A stretch of 9,176 nucleotides of DNA from Kordiimonadaceae bacterium (GTDB lineage: Bacteria; Pseudomonadota; Alphaproteobacteria; Sphingomonadales; Kordiimonadaceae). The notes beneath the pieces were generated by a model that was not told the origin of the DNA, made no database searches, and saw only the letters and a program-made list of their open reading frames with translations. A program made the translations under genes and the position numbers. This document shows positions 1 to 5,381 of the stretch, piece after piece. Location: the NCBI GenBank assembly GCA_014238195.1, contig JABABO010000173.1, positions 1-9,176 of the forward strand, written 5' to 3'. How positions within the stretch are numbered: the first letter of the stretch is position 1; each line of letters starts with the position of its first letter.

Positions 1-942
1 AGCATAAAAACTCAAAATAATGGTACTGTGCAGGCAGACTTATTCATAGACTGCACAGGTACGGCTTCTCTTTTACTGGGCGGTGCACTTGGTGTAGATT
101 TCATTGACCGCAGTGATGTGTTGTTCTGTGACCGTGCTTTGGCTGTACAAGTCCCGTATAATGATATGAACTGTCCTGTGGCTACGCACACAATTTCAAC
201 TGCGCACAGTGCTGGTTGGACATGGGATATTGGGCTAACAAACCGCCGTGGTATTGGCTATGTCTTTTCTAGCAATCATTTAAGCGAAAGTGAAGCTGCT
301 AAAACCCTTATGGGTTATGTTGGTCGTGATCTTGATAGATTGAACCCTCGGCTCTTAAAAATTAACATTGGTCACCGTGCGGAATTTTGGCGTAAAAACT
401 GTATTGCGATTGGTATGTCGGCTGGCTTTTTGGAACCCCTTGAGGCATCGGCGCTGATGATGGTTGAAACGGCGGCCATCATGTTGGCTGATGGTTTTCC
501 GTATAACAAAGATTCCATAGCTTTCGCCGCTAAGCGGTTTAATGCCAGTCTTGACTATCGCTGGGATCGCATTATTGATTTTTTGAAATTGCACTATGTT
601 CTTAGCCGGCGCAAGGAACCTTTCTGGCAAGATCACCGTGTGAATGCGTCTATCCCAGCTTCGTTGCAAGAGCGCATGGATTATTGGCAGTACTCGTCCC
701 CAACGGATTTGGATTTCACGCACATCGGTGAACTTTTTCCTGCGGCCAGCTACCAATTTATTTTATGCGGTATGGGCGCAGTCCCAAAGTTAGACGTAAA
801 TCAAATTACTGGGCCAGATAAACGTATGTACCAATCTGTGATGGCTGGTAAATTGAAGGCGGCTGATCGTGCAATGAGGGAACTGCAAAACCATCGCCAG
901 TTACTTGATAAAGTGAACGAGTTTGGCTTTCAGACAATTTGA
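1..942 (+). CDS. Tryptophan-halogenase-family flavoprotein, 3' part (5' end outside window)
   Basis: The reading frame is open from base 1 to the TGA at 940-942, so about 313 C-terminal residues are visible and the start lies outside; the GTG at 28 is internal because the upstream codons already fit the family. The family (Trp_halogenase, PF04820) uses FADH2, oxygen and halide to halogenate tryptophan or other aromatic groups in the cytoplasm. Visible hallmarks are a DLFIDCTG stretch (bases 40-63), the conserved GWTWDIGL...GIGYVFSS region (about 214-273) with a variant of the WxWxIP signature (WTWDIG, Gly for Pro), and FLEPLEASA (about 430-456). The N-terminal FAD GxGxxG loop and the catalytic lysine would lie outside the window. 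Such proteins often sit beside TonB-dependent receptors in sugar-use loci of Alphaproteobacteria, and their substrate there is mostly unknown, so true tryptophan halogenation is not assured. Family assignment is confident; substrate is not. Confidence 0.88.
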   Translation, partial: SIKTQNNGTVQADLFIDCTGTASLLLGGALGVDFIDRSDVLFCDRALAVQVPYNDMNCPVATHTISTAHSAGWTWDIGLTNRRGIGYVFSSNHLSESEAAKTLMGYVGRDLDRLNPRLLKINIGHRAEFWRKNCIAIGMSAGFLEPLEASALMMVETAAIMLADGFPYNKDSIAFAAKRFNASLDYRWDRIIDFLKLHYVLSRRKEPFWQDHRVNASIPASLQERMDYWQYSSPTDLDFTHIGELFPAASYQFILCGMGAVPKLDVNQITGPDKRMYQSVMAGKLKAADRAMRELQNHRQLLDKVNEFGFQTI

Positions 943-960
943 TGAGAATAAACAGCGACT

Positions 961-1001
961 ATAGCCAAATGCGGTGAATTTTGATCACCTTATTTAGCTA
1001 T
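961..1001. terminator. Long hairpin between convergent genes, likely bidirectional terminator
   Basis: An outer stem ATAGCCAAAT (961-970) pairs with ATTTAGCTAT (992-1001) with one mismatch, and an inner perfect stem GGTGA (973-977)/TCACC (985-989) closes a 7-nt loop. It lies 18 bases after the halogenase stop and 43 bases after the glpD stop on the other strand, where a shared terminator would be expected. No strong T-run follows on either side, so Rho-independent function is only plausible. Confidence 0.5.
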
Positions 1002-1028
1002 TAATCTTCGTGTCGGTTCGACTTATCA

Positions 1029-1053
1029 ATAAATAATGAAATCATTATTCATT
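1029..1053. repeat. AT-rich inverted repeat overlapping the glpD stop codon
   Basis: AATAATGA (1032-1039) and TCATTATT (1042-1049) form a perfect 8-bp dyad with a 2-nt centre, extendable to 12 bp per arm with one mismatch. The glpD stop codon (1045-1047 on the minus strand) lies inside it. The 2-nt centre is too tight for a normal RNA loop, and the stem is almost all A/T, so it may be chance or an mRNA 3'-end element. Confidence 0.3.
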
Positions 1054-2568
1054 GGTCTCGCTATAGCATCCAACATAGTCTTTCACAGCTTGGCGTTCAG
1101 CTTCGCTCATGTGTAATCCAAGCTTTGATCTGCGCCATAGGATGTCTTCCGCGGTGATGGCCCATTCATGAGTTTTCAAAAATTCAATTTCGCGTGCATA
1201 TAAACCTGCACCAAAATCTTGCCCCATATCTTTTAAGTTTGTCACACCGCCGAGCAGATCAAACACGCGTGTGCCATAAGAACGGGCTAAGCGGTCGTGA
1301 ACATGGTTGGGAAGCCACGGTGCTTTTAAGCGCAATTCAGCCTTAAAATCATCAAAAGCGCGGGTTGGGTCTTGCCAATGACCAAGGTCACCACCCGGCA
1401 AGCTTACGGTTCCAGTCCAACCTTTTTTGCGAAAGCCCATAATTGGGGCAAGCTTGGCAAGGGCATCTTCTGCTAACCGCCGATATGTGGTGATTTTACC
1501 GCCAAAGACGCTTAATATCGGTAGGGAGCCATCTTGTGTATCAATTTCTAGTACATAATCACGTGTGGCTTGTGAGGCTTCTGAGGTGCCGTCATCATAA
1601 AGTGGGCGTACCCCTGAATAGCTCCATACCACATCCGATGGGATAATATCCTGTTTAAAATACGTGGAAGCCAACATACACAGATAATCTACTTCAGTGC
1701 TATCGGCCTCAGCTTTCGAAGGGTCTGTTTTATAAGGGGTATCAGTTGTGCCAATCAGTGTGTAATTATTTTCATAGGGGATCGCAAATATAATGCGATT
1801 ATCACCGCTTTGGAACGTATAAGCGCGGTCATGATTATATAATTTAGGAACAATGATATGGCTGCCTTTTACCAATTTTGTTTTGCTCGTGCTTGGTTTG
1901 GCTCTGGCACATGCGTCAAGTGCCTCCGTCACCCAAGGCCCCGCAGCATTAACAATGGCTTTTGCTATGATCTGGCCTTCTTTGCCATCTGGACCGATGA
2001 CAGAAATTTTCCAATGATTACCCTCGCGTTTTGCACTGGTGAACGTGTGCCGCGTTAAAATCTGAGCGCTTTGCTCGAATGCGCTGATAGCGTTTAGGAC
2101 TACTAGGCGTGCATCATCGACCCAGCAATCTGAATATTCAAAGCCTTTGACAAAACCTTCATGCAGGGGTGTGCCTAGCGGGCTGCCTGTGAATTTTACA
2201 GATTTTGAAGCCGGTAAAAGTTTGCGTCCACCAATATAATCATAAATAAATAAACCAATCCGCAAGATAAATGCGGGTCGCAGTTCCTTATGAAATGGCA
2301 ATAAAAAGCGTAACGGACGGATCAGATGCGGGGCTATTTTCCAAAGCCGTTCACGTTCTTGTAAAGATTCGCGCACCAGGCCAAATTCATAATGTTCGAG
2401 ATACCGCAATCCCCCATGAATGAGTTTGGAGCTGTTAGACGATGTTGCAGACGCAAGGTCATTTTTTTCCACTAGAATGACTTTAAGGCCCCGCCCAGCA
2501 GCATCACGTGCAATACCAACACCGTTAATGCCGCCGCCAATAATAAATAAGTCGCATGTATCGCTCAT
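1045..2568 (-). CDS. glpD: Aerobic glycerol-3-phosphate dehydrogenase GlpD
   Basis: This 507-residue FAD enzyme oxidises sn-glycerol-3-phosphate to dihydroxyacetone phosphate and passes electrons to the quinone pool at the inner face of the cytoplasmic membrane. Both family signatures are intact: the dinucleotide-binding IGGGINGVGIARDAAGRG near residues 10-27 and GGKITTYRRLA at 356-366. The GlpD-typical HGGLRYLEHYEF (51-62), the FAD-ribose acidic residue at the end of the second strand (Glu34), and GVRPL (319-323) are also present, followed by the C-terminal DAO_C domain (about 380-507). Length is normal and the protein looks complete. The ATG at 2568 gives the standard short N-terminus before the Rossmann strand; its Shine-Dalgarno (GGAAT) is weak. 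It is transcribed alone and divergently from the aldolase/dehydratase operon. No glycerol kinase, facilitator or GlpR repressor is seen. Confidence 0.97.
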   Translation of the reverse strand: MSDTCDLFIIGGGINGVGIARDAAGRGLKVILVEKNDLASATSSNSSKLIHGGLRYLEHYEFGLVRESLQERERLWKIAPHLIRPLRFLLPFHKELRPAFILRIGLFIYDYIGGRKLLPASKSVKFTGSPLGTPLHEGFVKGFEYSDCWVDDARLVVLNAISAFEQSAQILTRHTFTSAKREGNHWKISVIGPDGKEGQIIAKAIVNAAGPWVTEALDACARAKPSTSKTKLVKGSHIIVPKLYNHDRAYTFQSGDNRIIFAIPYENNYTLIGTTDTPYKTDPSKAEADSTEVDYLCMLASTYFKQDIIPSDVVWSYSGVRPLYDDGTSEASQATRDYVLEIDTQDGSLPILSVFGGKITTYRRLAEDALAKLAPIMGFRKKGWTGTVSLPGGDLGHWQDPTRAFDDFKAELRLKAPWLPNHVHDRLARSYGTRVFDLLGGVTNLKDMGQDFGAGLYAREIEFLKTHEWAITAEDILWRRSKLGLHMSEAERQAVKDYVGCYSETNE

Positions 2569-2599
2569 ATCGTTATTATTCCATAACAGTTAGCCAAAA

Positions 2600-2640
2600 C
2601 TTCAGTCCTTTTTCGCGTTAGAAAAACGCCTGAAGCGTTT
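2600..2640 (-). promoter_or_regulatory. Two mutually exclusive hairpins in the glpD leader (candidate attenuator)
   Basis: Upstream of glpD two overlapping stems can form. The compact one pairs AAACGC (2624-2629) with GCGTTT (2635-2640) around a 5-nt loop; in minus-strand RNA it is followed by a short U-run, like a weak intrinsic terminator. The larger one pairs CTTCAG (2600-2605) with CTGAAG (2630-2635) and TTTTTC (2609-2614) with GAAAAA (2621-2626), separated by 3x3 internal loops. They share bases and cannot coexist. This resembles an attenuator/antiterminator pair, but no known riboswitch class is recognised, and a DNA operator is also possible. Confidence 0.35.
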
Positions 2641-2644
2641 GTTC

Positions 2645-2696
2645 ATGATATTATTTTTAAGCAAAAACTAGAAAATTGCTTGTAGTTTAATATCAT
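2645..2696. promoter_or_regulatory. Nested dyad in the glpD/dgoA divergent region (candidate operator)
   Basis: ATGATATTA (2645-2653) is the exact reverse complement of TAATATCAT (2688-2696). Nested inside, AAGCAA (2659-2664) mirrors TTGCTT (2676-2681), and CTAG lies at the centre (2668-2671). All arms share an axis near 2670. Its place between divergent promoters suggests one or more regulator sites serving either gene. No regulator gene is in the window and I cannot name the protein family that would bind. Confidence 0.4.
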
Positions 2697-2705
2697 TTAT
2701 ATGAT
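2676..2705 (+). promoter_or_regulatory. Sigma70-like promoter candidate for dgoA operon
   Basis: TTGCTT (2676-2681) as -35 and TATGAT (2700-2705) as -10 are separated by 18 bp, placing transcription start near 2712, about 32 bases before the dgoA ATG. The -10 matches consensus at five of six positions, the -35 at three. The -35 overlaps the right inner arm of the dyad centred at 2670, a position consistent with repression. The glpD promoter on the other strand cannot be pinned down by eye. Confidence 0.35.
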
Positions 2706-2743
2706 AAATAAAGTATGTTCAATTTTATTATAGGACACGCAGT

Positions 2744-3370
2744 ATGTTCAGTCAGATAAGGAACAAACAATTGATCGCGATTTTGCGCGGTGTTTGTCCG
2801 ACCAAAGTACTTGATGTTGCAGCTGTCCTTGTTGAAGCAGGTATTCATATTATCGAAGTGCCGTTAAATTCGCCTGAACCTTTGATATCAATCGCAAAGC
2901 TGGCTAACGCTTACGGGGAAAATATTATGATTGGTGCGGGGACAGTTCTGAATACGAATAGCGTGGACGCGGTTCACCGTGCGGGTGGGAAACTCATAGT
3001 GTCCCCGAATGTTGATAAGGCAGTCATTAAGCGAACCAAAGAATTAGCGATGGTCTCTGCCCCTGGTTTTGCAACACCAACAGAAGGGTTTGCAGCCATA
3101 GACGCGGGTGCTGATATATTAAAAATGTTTCCAGCGGGCAGTTTTGGCGCTAGTTATCTTAGCGCGATAAAAGCTGTTTTGCCAAACAATAAACCTGTTT
3201 ATGCCGTCGGTGGTGTAGGCCCCGCAGAAATGCAAGATTTTGTAACAGCGGGGGCTAGTGGCTTTGGTTTGGGATCAAATTTGTTTCAGCCATCACTAAC
3301 ACTAAAAGATATTCGCTCCCGTGCTGTTCATGCCGTTGCAGCCAGTCATGCTGCCTTTTCTGAGAGATAG
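2744..3370 (+). CDS. dgoA: 2-dehydro-3-deoxy-6-phosphogalactonate (KDPGal) aldolase
   Basis: This 208-residue class I aldolase of the KDPG/KDPGal family cleaves a 6-phospho-2-keto-3-deoxy-sugar acid to pyruvate and D-glyceraldehyde-3-phosphate in the cytoplasm. Key residues are Arg15 in LIAILRG, Glu38 in EVPLNSP (acid/base), and the Schiff-base Lys127 in DILKMFP; phosphate-binding AVGGVGP (154-160) and GFGLGS (173-178) follow. EVPLNSP is typical of DgoA, whereas Eda-type KDPG aldolases usually read EVTLRT here, so galactonate-type stereochemistry is favoured. AGGA at 2732-2735 gives 8-nt spacing to the ATG. The stop is 3 nt before the dehydratase ATG, so the two are surely cotranscribed. It lacks the DgoA-DgoD fusion seen in some bacteria. 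Activity on KDPG as well cannot be ruled out. Confidence 0.88.
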   Translation: MFSQIRNKQLIAILRGVCPTKVLDVAAVLVEAGIHIIEVPLNSPEPLISIAKLANAYGENIMIGAGTVLNTNSVDAVHRAGGKLIVSPNVDKAVIKRTKELAMVSAPGFATPTEGFAAIDAGADILKMFPAGSFGASYLSAIKAVLPNNKPVYAVGGVGPAEMQDFVTAGASGFGLGSNLFQPSLTLKDIRSRAVHAVAASHAAFSER

Positions 3371-3373
3371 TTT

Positions 3374-5149
3374 ATGCGTAAAGATAAAGTTCAACTTCGC
3401 AGCCGCGAGTGGTTTGATAACCCTGATGACCCTGGGATGACGGCCCTGTATCTGGAACGCTATTTGAACTTTGGCTTGACTGTGGAAGAATTGCAATCTA
3501 ATCGGCCCATCATTGGTATTGCTCAAACGGGTTCGGACTTAACACCGTGTAATCGCCATCATATGACACTTGCGTCGCGGATCGCAGATGGCATCCGCGA
3601 TGGTGGTGGGATTCCAATGGAATTTCCTGTGCATCCTATCCAAGAAACAGGTCGCCGCCCTACAGCAGCGTTGGACCGTAATTTGCAAGCGATTTCCTTA
3701 ATAGAAATTTTGCATGGTTACCCGCTTGATGGTGTTGTGGTTACGACAGGGTGCGATAAAACCACACCAGCGATGTTGATGGGGGCTGCCAGTGTCAATC
3801 TGCCAGCCATTGCTTTAAATGTTGGTCCGATGTTAAATGGGAATTATCTTGGGCGCTGTGTGGGAGCTGGCACAGTTATTTGGCAAGCGCGCCAGTTGCT
3901 TGCCAAAGGTAAGATTGATTATAAAGACTTTATGGATATGGCTGCTGGCTCTGCACCTTCTGCGGGCCATTGTAATACAATGGGAACGGCACTGACCACC
4001 AACAGCTTGGCTGAGGCACTGGGTATGATGTTGCCCGGGTCCGCGTCTATTCCTGCCCCTTACCGCGAACGCCAGCAATCGGCATACTTAACAGGTAAGC
4101 GCGTAGTTGATATGGTTTGGGAAGATCTAAAACCATGCGATATTATGACCCGTGAAGCCTTTGAAAATGCTATCCGTGTCACGGCAGCAATAGGGGGGTC
4201 TACGAACGCACCAATCCATATAAACGCCATTGCTGCCCATGCAGGTATCGATATAACAATGGATGATTGGGCAAAGTTTGGCGAGGCTATTCCGCAGATT
4301 GTCAATTGCCAGCCTGTTGGGCAATACCTATCAGAAGAATATCATAAAGCGGGTGGTGTCCCTGCGGTGATGAGCGCTTTATTGGCCGCTGGATTACTGC
4401 ATTCAGATGCCCCGTCGGTTACTGGGAAATCCGTTGGACAGAATATCCAAGGCTTTAGTAGCTTAGATGATAAAGTCATCCAAAGCGTTGCAAATCCTGT
4501 TCGTGAAAATGCAGGGTTTCATGTTATGCGCGGTAATTTCTTCGATAGTGCGATTATGAAAGTTTCTGCAATCAGCCCCGCTTTTCGCGCGCGTTATTTG
4601 TCTGATAAACAGGCCTTGGGGGTTTTTGAAGGCACAGCAATTGTCTTTGAAGGCCCTGAGGACTATCATGACCGCATTGAAGATAAAAGTTTAGGGTTGG
4701 ATGAAAATACTATTCTAGTGATGCGTGGGGCAGGGCCAAAGGGTTATCCAGGTTCTGCAGAGGTCGTAAATATGCAGCCACCAGCTTATTTACTGGCAAA
4801 GGGTATCGCTGAATTACCAACAATTGGGGATGGCCGTCAAAGCGGCACGTCAGGTGCCCCATCAATTTTAAATATGTCCCCTGAGTCTGCTTCGGGGGCT
4901 GGTCTCGCGCTTATTCAAACTGGGGACCGATTAAGAATTGACCTTAACCATGATACTGTTGATCTGATAACCGATGAAGCGGACCTTAAGGTACGTTTCA
5001 AGGAAGCAAAAGCCAACATGCCAGAACCGCAAAGCTGGTGGCAAGCCATGTATCAGCAAGAAGTGACAGAGCTTAGTGAAGGTGCATCGTTTAAAACGAT
5101 GCCTGATTTTAAAGACATCGCCAGAAAGACACCTCGGCATTCGCATTAA
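3374..5149 (+). CDS. IlvD/Edd-family sugar-acid dehydratase (arabinonate/xylonate/galactonate type)
   Basis: This 591-residue enzyme should dehydrate a sugar acid to its 2-keto-3-deoxy derivative. It resembles Caulobacter XylD and rhizobial L-arabinonate dehydratase along its whole length, starting with REWFDNP and ALYLERY and ending in PRHSH. The three cysteines that hold the [2Fe-2S] cluster in this subgroup are present: Cys59 (SDLTPCN), Cys127 (TTGCDKT) and Cys200 (SAGHCNT). Glu91 (IQETGRRP) and Asp128 fit the Mg2+ site, and Ser490 in DGRQSGTS fits the proposed catalytic serine. It is not a 6-phosphogluconate dehydratase or IlvD of valine synthesis, both of which differ in these motifs. 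The partner KDPGal aldolase suggests D-galactonate or a related acid; xylonate, arabinonate or fuconate remain possible. GAGAG at 3362-3366 inside the end of dgoA is the likely ribosome site, so translation is probably coupled. Confidence 0.9.
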   Translation: MRKDKVQLRSREWFDNPDDPGMTALYLERYLNFGLTVEELQSNRPIIGIAQTGSDLTPCNRHHMTLASRIADGIRDGGGIPMEFPVHPIQETGRRPTAALDRNLQAISLIEILHGYPLDGVVVTTGCDKTTPAMLMGAASVNLPAIALNVGPMLNGNYLGRCVGAGTVIWQARQLLAKGKIDYKDFMDMAAGSAPSAGHCNTMGTALTTNSLAEALGMMLPGSASIPAPYRERQQSAYLTGKRVVDMVWEDLKPCDIMTREAFENAIRVTAAIGGSTNAPIHINAIAAHAGIDITMDDWAKFGEAIPQIVNCQPVGQYLSEEYHKAGGVPAVMSALLAAGLLHSDAPSVTGKSVGQNIQGFSSLDDKVIQSVANPVRENAGFHVMRGNFFDSAIMKVSAISPAFRARYLSDKQALGVFEGTAIVFEGPEDYHDRIEDKSLGLDENTILVMRGAGPKGYPGSAEVVNMQPPAYLLAKGIAELPTIGDGRQSGTSGAPSILNMSPESASGAGLALIQTGDRLRIDLNHDTVDLITDEADLKVRFKEAKANMPEPQSWWQAMYQQEVTELSEGASFKTMPDFKDIARKTPRHSH

Positions 5150-5236
5150 GATATTTCTTAGAATGTTTCGAATGTATTCATTCAAAGCATTTTGGGTCGT
5201 TGGGTATTAATGACATATAAAATTTCGCCTTTCTTA

Positions 5237-5274
5237 AAAGAATGGCTGGTTTACTTTTACAGCTTTTTTCTTTG
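5237..5274 (+). terminator. Possible intrinsic terminator of the dgoA-dehydratase operon
   Basis: GCTG (5245-5248) pairs with CAGC (5260-5263) around an 11-nt loop, and a run of six T (5264-5269) follows; A-rich bases upstream (5237-5242) could extend the stem against the T-run. It lies about 95 bases after the dehydratase stop. The G/C core is short. The rest of the gap 5150-5381 is AT-rich with a small GAATG/CATTC hairpin at 5170-5183 and no evident gene. Confidence 0.35.
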
Positions 5275-5301
5275 TAGCAAAAAGATAGTGTCATATGTTA
5301 G

Positions 5302-5335
5302 TTAGCCCTAGCAATATTATTAAGCATTTTATAAT
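5302..5335 (+). promoter_or_regulatory. Possible promoter for the GSCFA gene
   Basis: A perfect TATAAT -10 box lies at 5330-5335, about 47 bases before the GTG start of the GSCFA gene. No good -35 hexamer sits at 16-18 bp; the nearest T-rich start (TTAGCC, 5302-5307) is too far. In such AT-rich DNA a perfect -10 can occur by chance, so this is tentative. Confidence 0.28.
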
Positions 5336-5369
5336 TGTTAACTCAAGCGATTGATGAATGGTTTAGGTT

Positions 5370-5376
5370 AAGGAAG
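5370..5376 (+). promoter_or_regulatory. Ribosome binding site that fixes the GTG start of the GSCFA gene
   Basis: AAGGAAG lies 5 bases before the GTG at 5382. The nearby upstream ATG at 5358 is followed at once by a stop (ATG GTT TAG), so GTG is the only start that makes use of this site. Confidence 0.65.
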
Positions 5377-5381
5377 AATTT

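Noticed and set aside
28..30. GTG as the start of the halogenase gene
   Set aside because: The frame is open to base 1 and the family needs a long N-terminal FAD domain; the gene simply runs off the window.
355..756. Antisense open frame inside the halogenase gene
   Set aside because: It lies wholly opposite a well-supported gene, has no family features, and its composition is explained by the codon pattern of the real strand.
3833..4669. Several antisense open frames within the dehydratase gene
   Set aside because: All mirror a conserved enzyme frame, lack ribosome sites and recognisable domains.
2744..5149. Classical Entner-Doudoroff pair eda-edd
   Set aside because: The aldolase carries EVPLNSP (DgoA type) and the dehydratase matches the pentonate/hexonate subgroup with Cys59, Cys127 and Cys200, not 6-phosphogluconate dehydratase.
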